A stretch of DNA of 64,000 bases from Allomuricauda sp. TMED12 (lineage in GTDB: Bacteria; Bacteroidota; Bacteroidia; Flavobacteriales; Flavobacteriaceae), in contig NHBR02000147.1 of NCBI GenBank assembly GCA_002167435.2, positions 50,218-114,217 on the forward strand, given 5' to 3'. Positions 24,220 to 33,439 of this stretch are shown piece by piece. The position numbers and the translations under genes were made by a program. Positions within the stretch are counted from its first letter, which is position 1, and every line of letters starts with the position of its first letter. The notes under the pieces were generated by a model. It saw only the letters and a program-made list of their open reading frames with translations, ran no database searches and was not told the DNA's origin.

Positions 24220-25471
24220 GCTTACTTATTATTTCTCGCTCTTCGGAGGTATCGTCCAACACATAAACATCGTATGTATCGCCGTTATCGTACACCCGAA
24301 CAACAATATGTCCTTTTTGACTTTTATATTGGTCCAACCTACCACCAATCACATCTTTGGTGCCTTGCAACATAATGGTTGAAAAAATATCCCGGTCGCT
24401 GGGGTAAAGCTTTTTTGATGTTATTCTTCTCAGCACCTCTTCCCCTGGATGGTCTGCCGTCCAGTTTTGCTGAATCCATACTTTAGGACGAATTGTCCGC
24501 ACATAAAATGGATTCTGTGAATCCCGATTGCCATGATGATTCAAAGTTGCTACATCCACCGGACCAATAACTGGGGCTACGTGGGATTCCAAGGCATCAA
24601 TATCGGTCTGTCCAAGCCCATTAATGCCTGCAATATCTCCTCCCGTGTAATAGTTGAACTTTCCAAAATCAATTCGGATGACATTGCTCAAAGGGTTTTC
24701 TCCCAGATACTCCCCTTCTTTAAAAAGTGGGTAAAACGAATTGTCATAACCCGTCCAAATATTCCCGTTGGAGGCTATATTTTGAACAGAAAACTCAGGA
24801 TAATCCTTTGGATGATGTTTTAATGCAATCTGATTGTTGCTTCCCACCAGCAAAGCTTCGTTTACCAATCCTACTTTTTCTGATTGATATGCGATAAAAT
24901 TCCAATACTCCTTCAAAGTAGGAATCATTCCGTAGGAATCCTTCGAAAATCGTTCTTGGGATTGTACTTCAGCATCTTTTAAGTTGATTGGAAAATTAAA
25001 TCCTCGATCAATCAATATTTTAATGGGAATCAAAGTACCAACCTCCATAATCCCAGTCAGTTGATACCCTCCAGGCGCAATTTTTCGCAAAGAATCGATT
25101 TCACCAAAATGGTCGTCGTGGTAATGGGTGATCAGGGCATAATCCAACCTTCGCTCTTGCTGTTTCGGCAAGAATTGATCTATATAATCCACTATCCATT
25201 CCGGTGCTGTTTTAGACCTGTCCGGAACCAGTTTTGCATTTCTGCTCGAAGTGGTTCGCGGATGTGTTTCGGACATATCACCGGCATCCACCAACAAGGT
25301 TGTTCCATCGGGAAAAACCATAAAAGCGGCATCTCCTCTACCTGTGTTGATATGATGAATATCCAAATAACCGGGTTGCCATGCAGGCAATTGTTGGGAT
25401 TGCCCCTTCGGAACAAACGCCATCAAAAAGATGATGACCAGTAGACCAATTTTTTTGAGGTTGAATCGCAT
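24197..25471 (-). CDS. exported metallo-beta-lactamase-fold hydrolase (ComEC/Rec2-like MBL)
   Basis: 424 residues with a signal peptide (hydrophobic to about 20, ending PKGQSQ). The MBL domain begins IHHINTGRGDAAF with LLVDAGD, carries the metal motif THYHDDHFGE near residue 115 and a later GGDIAG and TLNHHGNRDS. These features match the stand-alone ComEC C-terminal-like MBL family, whose members include phosphodiesterases. The N-terminal export signal and its place between a surface phosphatase-type gene and pbfA suggest a periplasmic hydrolase of phosphonate or phosphate esters. It is unlike PhnP, which is cytoplasmic and of a different MBL subgroup. Confidence 0.78.
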   Translation of the reverse strand: MRFNLKKIGLLVIIFLMAFVPKGQSQQLPAWQPGYLDIHHINTGRGDAAFMVFPDGTTLLVDAGDMSETHPRTTSSRNAKLVPDRSKTAPEWIVDYIDQFLPKQQERRLDYALITHYHDDHFGEIDSLRKIAPGGYQLTGIMEVGTLIPIKILIDRGFNFPINLKDAEVQSQERFSKDSYGMIPTLKEYWNFIAYQSEKVGLVNEALLVGSNNQIALKHHPKDYPEFSVQNIASNGNIWTGYDNSFYPLFKEGEYLGENPLSNVIRIDFGKFNYYTGGDIAGINGLGQTDIDALESHVAPVIGPVDVATLNHHGNRDSQNPFYVRTIRPKVWIQQNWTADHPGEEVLRRITSKKLYPSDRDIFSTIMLQGTKDVIGGRLDQYKSQKGHIVVRVYDNGDTYDVYVLDDTSEEREIISKHGPYKAR

Positions 25472-25473
25472 AC

Positions 25474-27150
25474 TTATTTTTCTCTATATAAATGGTTTGC
25501 TGGAACGATTTGTTTTGGGGTATTCGGGCCTTTGTATTTTACATCCAAATGATAGCCTCCGCCACCATTAAAAAACTCCACTCGGACTAAATGTTTACCT
25601 TTGGCAAGCTCCAAAGAACCGCTGCGTTCCATTACACCGTGGTCGCCGTCGTTATCTACAATTTGAATACCGTTCACATATAGTTTGCTACCATCATCAC
25701 TATTGGTGAAAAAAGTATATTTCCCTGCTTCCTGCGCTTCCAAATAACTTTCAAAGACAACAGCAACTTGTTCTTGTGGTATCCCTTCTGATAATACCTG
25801 CTTATGTGAAAATTCAGTTACAAAACCTTCAAGAATGGGATTGAAATCAGCGAAATCGGGTAACTTTTCTATCCCGTTCACCTGATATACTTGAAACGTA
25901 ACTGGATCTTGTTTTCCTTTTGATAAAATTCTGAAGCTTCCTTCGGCAATGGTACTTACCAATTGATCATTCTGAAAGACCCCTGCCTTAATAATGTCCG
26001 TCTGCTTTAAGTAAAACGTATCCCGATAGACTTCACTGTTCTCCAAAGACGGTACCGCAGCGCCTAATGTGTATCGAATCTCACCAGCATTATTTGGGTT
26101 TTGAATGACAACGGCTACAGAGTCTGCTTTAAAAACTCCCCCTGCTGGCTCAAAATAGCCAGCATCCGGAAGAATTTTTGGTTGGGTTATTTGCTCTTTT
26201 CGCTTGTAGATAAGTTTTGGGGCTTCATTTCCTATAAATGCACCTTTAACGGGTCTGCCTATCCAAGCCTGCGGTGTTTGCAAGCCCATAGCATAGGCCA
26301 CCGTGGGTGCATTATCGTACTGATAAACAGTTTCTTCTATATAATAGCCCTTTTTGATGCCTGCTCCATACAAAATGAAGGGGATTTCCATTTCGGCCAA
26401 GCTTTCCCCGCCATGACCAAAGCCTAATCCGCCGTGATCAGCAGATACAATGAACATGGTTTTTTCAAAGATTCCTGCTTGTTTGGTGGCATCTATAATT
26501 TCTGCAATAAGGGAATCGGCTTTTTCCACCGATTGGAAATAATCTGGGGTACCGTGACCTTTAGCATGACCTGCATGATCCACGTGGTCCAGGTGCACAA
26601 AAGTGAATTTTGGCGTGTGTTCTTTAATATAATTTACTGCTTCTTGAGTGGTTTTGTCCTCATGGTCCCCATCAATATCAAAATCCACATCTGACTTTTC
26701 GAATAAGCGACCAAATCCATCCCAATCGTAAATGGCTCCGACCTGGGCTTCGGGTTGTTGGTCTTTAAAAAGTGTAAAAATGGTTGGAAAGGTTCCATTT
26801 TCGGTAACCACAACGGGCGGCAATTGATGGTCGAACTTTTCCCAGCCGTTGGAGGTTACACCGTGTTGTTCCGTATCGGCTCCCATAATCATACTGGCCC
26901 AGTTGGGACTGGAACTTGATGGAAGTACCGACCTTGCGTGCATAGTGGCTGCTCCATTTTGGATCATGGAATCCAATGTAGGTGTATTTGCTTTTTGAAT
27001 TCCATTGGGACTCATCCCGTCTATTCCAATAACAATGATATGTTCAATTCCTTCTGGAGTTGCTTCAATATTAGAAGAACAAGACCACAGGAACAAAGTT
27101 CCCATGGTCATGATCAATACTTTATTAAGTTTCTTTTTAAACATCGGCAA
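25474..27150 (-). CDS. modular alkaline-phosphatase-superfamily lipoprotein with chitobiase-type and PA14 domains
   Basis: 558 residues. A lipoprotein signal (LFLWSC, Cys24) suggests attachment to the outer membrane. The catalytic domain (about 35-310) has VIGIDGM (Asp44), nucleophile candidate Ser81 in SSSSPNW, HLDHVDHAGH, SADHGG and FGHGGE, the nucleotide-pyrophosphatase/phosphodiesterase pattern. Residues about 335-415 resemble the chitobiase C-terminal-like domain (CHB_HEX_C), and about 430-556 are a PA14 domain with the NSDDGSKLYVNG motif; both are usually carbohydrate-contacting. Directly after susD (3-base gap), it is probably the surface enzyme that trims phosphonate- or phosphate-bearing glycans or lipids. 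Confidence 0.85.
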   Translation of the reverse strand: MPMFKKKLNKVLIMTMGTLFLWSCSSNIEATPEGIEHIIVIGIDGMSPNGIQKANTPTLDSMIQNGAATMHARSVLPSSSSPNWASMIMGADTEQHGVTSNGWEKFDHQLPPVVVTENGTFPTIFTLFKDQQPEAQVGAIYDWDGFGRLFEKSDVDFDIDGDHEDKTTQEAVNYIKEHTPKFTFVHLDHVDHAGHAKGHGTPDYFQSVEKADSLIAEIIDATKQAGIFEKTMFIVSADHGGLGFGHGGESLAEMEIPFILYGAGIKKGYYIEETVYQYDNAPTVAYAMGLQTPQAWIGRPVKGAFIGNEAPKLIYKRKEQITQPKILPDAGYFEPAGGVFKADSVAVVIQNPNNAGEIRYTLGAAVPSLENSEVYRDTFYLKQTDIIKAGVFQNDQLVSTIAEGSFRILSKGKQDPVTFQVYQVNGIEKLPDFADFNPILEGFVTEFSHKQVLSEGIPQEQVAVVFESYLEAQEAGKYTFFTNSDDGSKLYVNGIQIVDNDGDHGVMERSGSLELAKGKHLVRVEFFNGGGGYHLDVKYKGPNTPKQIVPANHLYREK

Positions 27151-27153
27151 ACC

Positions 27154-28608
27154 TTAGTTTTCCCACCAAACTTTGGTAGTTATTTGGTCACCACCAATTC
27201 TATTGGCAGCTTCGGTATAGTTCGCATTGTTCAATGATTCCTCGTTGCTAGGGTACTCGAACCTACTTGGGTACACATCGTAGAAAGCATCGGGTCCTGG
27301 CTCAATTGTGGCAGGGAAACCGGTTCTTTTGTATTCGATAAAACCTTGGTAGTCGGTATAGAACAGGTTAATGTACTTTTGGGTCATGATAGTCTCTAAA
27401 CTATTATCAAAAGCAACGCCAGTCCTTGTGAGGTAATCAGCTGGCAGATCCACCCCCCAATATTCAAAATTGGAAGTAACACCTTCTTCGTAAAACGTTT
27501 GGGCATTGCCGGTTATCCAACCTCTTTGTGCTGCTTCTGCCAAAATAAACTGTACCTCGGAGTAAAGCATTAATCTTGCTTGGTTGGCATTTGACTGAAA
27601 ATAGAAGTAATCAATATTGAATTTTGAAAGGAATGCATCCCCTCCTTGGTAGGTATAAGCAGGTCCATCTACCACTCCATTCAACATGCCTACAATTTCA
27701 GGTGTTCCCACTTCCACAGAGTTTGCTGTAGGATCAGCAAAAAATTCCAATCGCGGATCGTTCAATCCTTCCAACATGGTCACAAAGTGTTCCGAAATTC
27801 TGTACTCATTGTAAGAACCAACTCGATATACAGATTCTTCGGTAACTGGGTGAGCATCTGGATTTGCCGACAAGAATGTAAGAGCGGCATTGTCATCATT
27901 CGATTCCATTACTGGATTTTGCCCTGGATCCCCATAGATTTCAGCTATTACACTAGAAGCTGTGGATGGAGATACTTCGCTTAACCTAAGCGCCAAACGC
28001 AGTCTAAGTGAGTTGGCAAACTTTCTCCACATATCCAAATCACCATCAAACAATAGATCTCCTTTGATTTGGGTAAGATCAGCTCCCGCCAAAATGGAAT
28101 TTGCGGATGCCAGTTCTGCAAGCATGGAAGTATAAATTGCTTCTTGCTCATCGTACATGGGTGTATAGTTTTCCTCACTGGCCTGGTTTACCTCAGAATA
28201 AGGAATGTCTCCCCACATATCGGTCAATATACTGTAAGCCCAAGTCTGCATAATTTTGGAAACAGACACATAACTTTTCAGTTCGTTTTCGTTGGCCAAA
28301 GTTTCCAATTCCTTAGCATCCCTAATGGCGTAGTAGTAATTGTTCCATGCTCCACCTTGGTCTCCCCAGTCGAACAAATCGAAAGAGGTAAATACAATTC
28401 GGGCACCATATTGTCCCATTAGGTTTCCTTCACTCCAAGAACCACCTACGGCCTCCCTAATAGATCTTCTTTGAAGGTTGGTCAGGAGAAGTTCCGGATT
28501 TTGGTTGATGCTCAAGGCAACATCCGGATTATCGTTGCTCACGTCAAACTTGTCACAAGACCAAAGGGCCGTAGCAAGTACTGTCGCTATAAAAAATATC
28601 TTTTTCAT
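27154..28608 (-). CDS. susD: SusD/RagB-family nutrient-binding lipoprotein
   Basis: 484 residues with a lipoprotein signal (TALWSC, Cys18) followed by the tetratricopeptide-like helical SusD fold of the SusD-like type 2 group: N-terminal NDNPDVALSINQ, the MQTWAYSILTDMWGDIPY segment, and the EVQFILAEAAQRGW helix. SusD proteins cap the SusC channel and bind the imported ligand at the cell surface. The ligand is not readable, but the operon partners (phosphatase- and phosphonate-type enzymes, no glycoside hydrolases) point to a phosphonate- or phosphate-containing compound. It starts 19 bases after susC. Confidence 0.93.
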   Translation of the reverse strand: MKKIFFIATVLATALWSCDKFDVSNDNPDVALSINQNPELLLTNLQRRSIREAVGGSWSEGNLMGQYGARIVFTSFDLFDWGDQGGAWNNYYYAIRDAKELETLANENELKSYVSVSKIMQTWAYSILTDMWGDIPYSEVNQASEENYTPMYDEQEAIYTSMLAELASANSILAGADLTQIKGDLLFDGDLDMWRKFANSLRLRLALRLSEVSPSTASSVIAEIYGDPGQNPVMESNDDNAALTFLSANPDAHPVTEESVYRVGSYNEYRISEHFVTMLEGLNDPRLEFFADPTANSVEVGTPEIVGMLNGVVDGPAYTYQGGDAFLSKFNIDYFYFQSNANQARLMLYSEVQFILAEAAQRGWITGNAQTFYEEGVTSNFEYWGVDLPADYLTRTGVAFDNSLETIMTQKYINLFYTDYQGFIEYKRTGFPATIEPGPDAFYDVYPSRFEYPSNEESLNNANYTEAANRIGGDQITTKVWWEN

Positions 28609-28627
28609 GTTGTTGTTATTAACCTGA

Positions 28628-31600
28628 TTAAAATTCTACGTTGATTGCAAATCCTAAGCTACGAGTAGTAGGTACTGTGGCATTTTCCACCCCTGGCACA
28701 TAACTTCCACCTCCGAAAGACAATAGTTCTGGATCACCATGGTTAAAGTCTTTGGCCCACAACCAAAGATTGGTTCCAATCACAGAAAAGCTTAAGTTTT
28801 TAATGTCGTCACCCTTGAACAATTTTGTAGGGAAATCATAGGTCAATCTTGCTTCTCTTAGTTTTATAAAGGTGGCATCGTAAATACCTTCTGTTTCGTT
28901 ATTTCTTCTATATCTGTTGTTATGGTATGCATTGGCAGGTACAATAACATCATTGGGCACATATTCTCCATCTTGCAATTTCACACCATCACCAATTATC
29001 CCATCTGTTTGGGTCACACCATCACCATTTACATAGGAAAGCCCTGAATCCGCAATACCTGGATGAGGACCTCCGTATTCTGGCGAACGTCCCCAAAGAG
29101 TTTCCACAACGTTACCAGAAGTTGCAGCAATCAAACGTGTCCTGGACAAGAGTTCCCCACCTTGTCTCCAATCGAGCAAAAAGTTGAGTGAAAGATTTTT
29201 ATAGGTAATTGTATTGTTCCAGCCCAATGTGAAATCTGGATTAAAGTTTCCGAGTTTTCTCAAAGTATTGTCCTGTTGAACAAGGCCTTCATTAAAGATT
29301 ACGTCACCATAGTATGGGCTATTTTCATCTTCCACTTTTACCAATCCAGTTCCCCACATATCGCCAAGGGAGCCTCCTTCTTCAGCGACAAGAGAAATGC
29401 CATTTCCTCCATATTGATATCTTTCAACACCATCGGCCAATTCCAAGACCTTGTTTCTGTTCAATCCAAAATTGAAAGAGGTGTTCCAGTTAAAACTCTG
29501 ATTGGAAACTGGGTTGGCGCTTAACATGATCTCCAAACCTTGGTTTCTTATTTTACCTGCATTAATGGTCCTTGCTGTTTTACCCGATGTAATGGGCAAA
29601 TCAATGTCCAAAATCTGGTTTCTGGATACCGAGTTATAATAAGTGGCATCCAAGGATAGTTTATTATTGAAAAATCTCAAATCGGTTCCAAACTCGTAGG
29701 AAGTCTGAATTTCCGGTTTCAAATCAAAGTTTGGCAATGTATTGGAAGGACTCGCCGTAGGATTATCACCAACAGGGGTTCCCAACGCATAATAATCCGA
29801 AAGTCTGTAGGCATCGGTATCACTACCAACTTGTGCCCAACCTCCTCTTAGTTTCGCAAAGCTTAGCACATCCTGACCGCTAAAATCAAATAGATCGGAT
29901 AACACCACACTTAAGGAAGCGGATGGATAGAAATAGGAGTTGTTTTGCTCTGGCAATGTAGAAGACCAGTCGTTACGGGCAGTTAGGTCCAAGTAAATAC
30001 TGCTGTTCCATCCCAATTGTGCAAATGCGTACAAAGAATTGATTTGCTTCTCTGGTCGGCTTGTGCGCTGCACCAAGGCTCCATCCACATTGGAGAAAGA
30101 ATAAATGCCAGGAATCAACAGCTTGTTGGCCATCAAGGAGTTGAAATGGTTCTTTTGCACCATTCTGTTACCACCGAAATTGGCATTTACCTTGAACTTA
30201 TCGGTAACATCCTTGTCATAGGTCAACAAGAAATCCAAGTTGGTTTCCTGGAAATTGATTTTATCTTCCCTGAACTGTCCATTGGGAAAACGTTGCGTGG
30301 AATAGGCTCTTTTTATGGTTCTATATTCAGAGAAGAAATCACGCCCTCCCCTTACCATAAATTTGAAATCATCACTGATATCATAGGTTGCAGAAAGGTT
30401 CCCTATGATTCTATCCTTTGCCAAACCATTGGTATTCTCATACATGGTGAAGTAAGGGTTATCGTGATAGTTATAATTATAGTTGTACTGTTGGAATCCT
30501 TCCAGACCATCTTGCCAGTAGTTTCTTAAACTATTGACATTGACTTGTTGACCCCACCAAATGAACAGATACATTACAGATTCAGTACCATATCCATTTA
30601 CATGACGGTTATCGGAGTCTGACCGTATATAATTGATTTTGGAAGACACTTTTAATCTATCTGTAATCTGATAATCTCCAGAAGCAGAAATGGTGTTTCT
30701 TTTTATGTCGGTATTGGGAACAATACCCTTGTTGTCCAAGTTGGTATAGCTCACCCTGTAATTTCCATTGTCGTTGGAACCAAAAAATGAAACCGTGTTG
30801 ATCAAAGTTCTACCGGTTTCCATGAATTCTTCGGCCGGATTTCCACCATATACAAATGGTGTAGGTGTTATGGTACCTCTTCTGTCCAAATCAACACCGG
30901 AAGATCCCAATATATAATCCAATCCGTGAACATCACCACCACGAAGTCCATTTGATGTTGGGGAATCATGCTGAGCGCGCAAAGTTCCATCCAATAATGG
31001 ACCCCAGGATTCATCTACACCATCATAAGTTCCGCTTCCATAACCATCCACAAATTGAAAATCAAAGTTTTTACCTTGACCATATACTCCTTGATATTCC
31101 GGAGCTTTTAGAACACTTTCAAAAGTAGTTTTGGAGCTAAAGCTAATTCCTCCTTTACGCCCTTTACCTGACTTCGTTGTTATAATGACCGCCCCGTTGG
31201 CAGCTCTGGAGCCATAAAGTGCTGTTGCGTTCGCACCTTTTAATACAGAGATGGATTCTACATCATCCGGATTGATTTCAGCTGCACCGTTACCATAGTC
31301 CAAATTCATATTGGAAGCACCACCCAACGTATTGGTCCTGGTATCGGTATTGTTATTAATCGGAATACCATCCACTATAAATAGTGGTTGGTTGTCTCCC
31401 TGCATAGAGGAATATCCCCTGATTACCACAGAAGATGATTGACCGGGTCCGGTTCCGTTTGTTACTACTTGAACCCCTGCTGTTCTACCTGATAAAGTAC
31501 TTACCGTGTTGGTACTGGTTGATTGTGAAATTTCTTCACCCCCCACTTTTTGAACAGAATAACCCAAGGATTCCTCATCCCTAGTAATGTTCAGGGCAGT

Positions 31601-31915
31601 TACCACAACCTCTTCCAATTGTTGTGAATCCGGCTGTAACATGATTGTTATGGTACTTTTTCCGGACGTGTCCAAATCTTGTGGTATGTACCCTATATAG
31701 GAAATCACCAAAATCTCCCCACCTTGCGGAAGTTCAATTTCGAAATTTCCATCAAAGTCTGTGGCCACTCCAGTGGACCCTCCTTTAACAACTACCGATG
31801 CACCAGGCAACGGCACGCTGTTCTCGTCCACTACCTTTCCTGAAAAGGTAACTTGCGAATAGCTAATTATACTTACGGTAAAAGCAAGTAAAAATGCTAC
31901 AATCGATTTTTTCAT
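28628..31915 (-). CDS. susC: SusC/RagA-family TonB-linked outer-membrane transporter
   Basis: 1095 residues: a signal peptide, an N-terminal carboxypeptidase-regulatory-like domain (about 22-95, GKVVDENSVPLPGASV), an EEVVVTALNI TonB-box-like region, a plug domain with the family motif (SVLKGANATALYGSRAANG) near 225-245, and a long beta-barrel ending in a terminal strand with Phe. It imports ligands captured by SusD. It is the first gene of the seven-gene leftward operon, divergent from the XRE-cupin regulator. A TTTACAAATACTC element lies only five bases before the start codon on the coding strand. Confidence 0.95.
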   Translation of the reverse strand: MKKSIVAFLLAFTVSIISYSQVTFSGKVVDENSVPLPGASVVVKGGSTGVATDFDGNFEIELPQGGEILVISYIGYIPQDLDTSGKSTITIMLQPDSQQLEEVVVTALNITRDEESLGYSVQKVGGEEISQSTSTNTVSTLSGRTAGVQVVTNGTGPGQSSSVVIRGYSSMQGDNQPLFIVDGIPINNNTDTRTNTLGGASNMNLDYGNGAAEINPDDVESISVLKGANATALYGSRAANGAVIITTKSGKGRKGGISFSSKTTFESVLKAPEYQGVYGQGKNFDFQFVDGYGSGTYDGVDESWGPLLDGTLRAQHDSPTSNGLRGGDVHGLDYILGSSGVDLDRRGTITPTPFVYGGNPAEEFMETGRTLINTVSFFGSNDNGNYRVSYTNLDNKGIVPNTDIKRNTISASGDYQITDRLKVSSKINYIRSDSDNRHVNGYGTESVMYLFIWWGQQVNVNSLRNYWQDGLEGFQQYNYNYNYHDNPYFTMYENTNGLAKDRIIGNLSATYDISDDFKFMVRGGRDFFSEYRTIKRAYSTQRFPNGQFREDKINFQETNLDFLLTYDKDVTDKFKVNANFGGNRMVQKNHFNSLMANKLLIPGIYSFSNVDGALVQRTSRPEKQINSLYAFAQLGWNSSIYLDLTARNDWSSTLPEQNNSYFYPSASLSVVLSDLFDFSGQDVLSFAKLRGGWAQVGSDTDAYRLSDYYALGTPVGDNPTASPSNTLPNFDLKPEIQTSYEFGTDLRFFNNKLSLDATYYNSVSRNQILDIDLPITSGKTARTINAGKIRNQGLEIMLSANPVSNQSFNWNTSFNFGLNRNKVLELADGVERYQYGGNGISLVAEEGGSLGDMWGTGLVKVEDENSPYYGDVIFNEGLVQQDNTLRKLGNFNPDFTLGWNNTITYKNLSLNFLLDWRQGGELLSRTRLIAATSGNVVETLWGRSPEYGGPHPGIADSGLSYVNGDGVTQTDGIIGDGVKLQDGEYVPNDVIVPANAYHNNRYRRNNETEGIYDATFIKLREARLTYDFPTKLFKGDDIKNLSFSVIGTNLWLWAKDFNHGDPELLSFGGGSYVPGVENATVPTTRSLGFAINVEF

Positions 31916-31920
31916 TTGTT

Positions 31921-32066
31921 GAGTATTTGTAAAACTTGGTTAATTATTTATCAACAAATATCCAACACATGAGTTAAGACATCCCTTCAAATAGATTAAA
32001 AAAATGATATGGAAAGGTTAAAAGAAATAGCCTAATGTTAGGTAAACATTATTTACAAATACTCAA
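31921..32066. promoter_or_regulatory. inverted operator-like elements between susC and the XRE-cupin gene
   Basis: The 13-mer TTTACAAATACTC is present at 32052-32064 (plus) and as its exact reverse complement at 31921-31933. Between them are CCTAA-TG-TTAGG (32031-32042) and GTAAA-CATTA-TTTAC (32042-32056), two adjoining palindromes. The 282-base divergent region has no gene. The elements are good candidates for the binding sites of the adjacent XRE-cupin regulator. Confidence 0.6.
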
Positions 32067-32197
32067 TTTTTATAAAACCTTGTCAACCTTGATTTTAATA
32101 AGATATCCTAGTGTTTCGGTGGATTAATGGATTTTTTTATTAATCTTGAAGCTTCGGAAAATATTATAAATACTAAAATTCACCAACCTCAATAAAA

Positions 32198-32764
32198 ATG
32201 GAAGATTACCTCATCGGTATTGGAAAAAGAATCAAGGAAATCCGTAAGAACAATAAAAAGACCATAAACGATGTAGCTATCAGTGCCGGGGTAACTGCAG
32301 GGCTTATTTCCCGAATTGAAAACGGCCGAACCATTCCTTCTTTGCCCGTTTTTTTGAAAATAGTTGGGGCCTTGGAAACGGAAATGACAGATTTCTTCGA
32401 TGGTATCCCAAAGGCCAATGGCCATAATTTTTTGGTTACTCGTAAAGATGAGCAATCCATCATAGAAAAAGAGGACGAAGCTATTGGGTTCTCATACAAC
32501 TACATTTTTGGAAAACAATTGAACTCCGTAGGTTTTGAAAGTGTGCTTTTGGAAGTGCAGCCCAACTCGGAACGCGATAAGGTAGTAACCGATGCTTTTG
32601 AGTTCAAATATATTCTAACCGGAGAATGCTATTATGAGATAGGTGACCAAGAAGTTTTATTAAAAGAAGGGGATTCCATTTTTTTTGATGGTAGAATCCC
32701 CCATGTACCTATCAACAGAGGGAAAGTTGCCTCTAAAATGTTAGTGGTCTATTTCTTTATATAA
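32198..32764 (+). CDS. XRE-family transcriptional regulator with cupin sensor domain
   Basis: 188 residues. An N-terminal XRE helix-turn-helix (about residues 8-63, with ISAGVTAGLISRIENGR) is joined to a C-terminal cupin (about 112-185, with the motif KYILTGECYYEIGD and GDSIFFDGRIPHVP). Proteins of this type sense a small ligand with the cupin and regulate adjacent catabolic genes. It is divergent from susC and ends one base before the convergent phosphonatase-like gene, so it sits between the two arms of the locus. It probably controls both through the TTTACAAATA-type elements; the ligand is likely a phosphonate, by inference. Confidence 0.9.
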   Translation: MEDYLIGIGKRIKEIRKNNKKTINDVAISAGVTAGLISRIENGRTIPSLPVFLKIVGALETEMTDFFDGIPKANGHNFLVTRKDEQSIIEKEDEAIGFSYNYIFGKQLNSVGFESVLLEVQPNSERDKVVTDAFEFKYILTGECYYEIGDQEVLLKEGDSIFFDGRIPHVPINRGKVASKMLVVYFFI

Positions 32765-33439
32765 TCAAGGAAATAATGTATCTGCCAAATTCGCCAGTGA
32801 ATCCAATATTAAGGTGGGTTCTGCGGTAGCCAATTGTTGGCGGGTCTGAGCTCCTGTCAATACACCTACTGTCCATCCGCAGTTGGCATTTTTACCCTCT
32901 TCAATATCAATAACCGAGTCACCTGCCTTCAAAACATTTTCTGAGTCTGTAATTTTGAACATCTCCATGGCCTTGTCAATCATTTCAGAAGATGGTCTTC
33001 CTTTTACCACATCGTCGGCTGTGATCAATGCATCTATTTGTTCACCAGGCACCCAACCCAACTTATTTAGTAGGGATTGAGCTGTTTTTTGGTCGTAACC
33101 GGTATTTAGAACAACTTTTACCCCTTTGGATTTCAATATTTTAAAAAGTTCCTCCACACCATCATAAGTTGTGACATTTAAATTCGCATATGCCTCTTCC
33201 AACATTTTTTTAAATTCTTGAAAAACAGCATTGGGATCAACATTCTCGGTTCTTGTCTCTTTCAAAATGTCGGCAATTGCTTTGAATTTTTCCTTGCCCG
33301 CACCAAATTCCAAAACAGTATTTAAGGAAACCTCGACCCCATACTTGGCCAAAGCGGCCCTAACTGTTTTGTACACCACATTATCTTCGTTCACCGTGGT
33401 GCCGGCCATATCAAAAACTGCCAGTTGTATTTTTTTCAT
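32765..33439 (-). CDS. phosphonatase-like HAD hydrolase (PhnX-like, TIGR03351 type)
   Basis: 224 residues of the HAD superfamily: nucleophile Asp10 in FDMAGTT (phosphonatase has DWAGTT), an alpha-helical cap, Thr/Asn motif VLNTGYD near 111-117, GRPSSEM and the GDSVIDIEEG acidic motif near 174. Lys49 in GAGK aligns by eye with the Schiff-base Lys53 (GLLK) of Bacillus phosphonoacetaldehyde hydrolase. The protein is about 40 residues shorter than classical PhnX and fits the related TIGR03351 subgroup that travels with HpnW oxidases. Expected reaction: phosphonoacetaldehyde to acetaldehyde and phosphate. It overlaps the oxidase gene by four bases. Confidence 0.78.
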   Translation of the reverse strand: MKKIQLAVFDMAGTTVNEDNVVYKTVRAALAKYGVEVSLNTVLEFGAGKEKFKAIADILKETRTENVDPNAVFQEFKKMLEEAYANLNVTTYDGVEELFKILKSKGVKVVLNTGYDQKTAQSLLNKLGWVPGEQIDALITADDVVKGRPSSEMIDKAMEMFKITDSENVLKAGDSVIDIEEGKNANCGWTVGVLTGAQTRQQLATAEPTLILDSLANLADTLFP

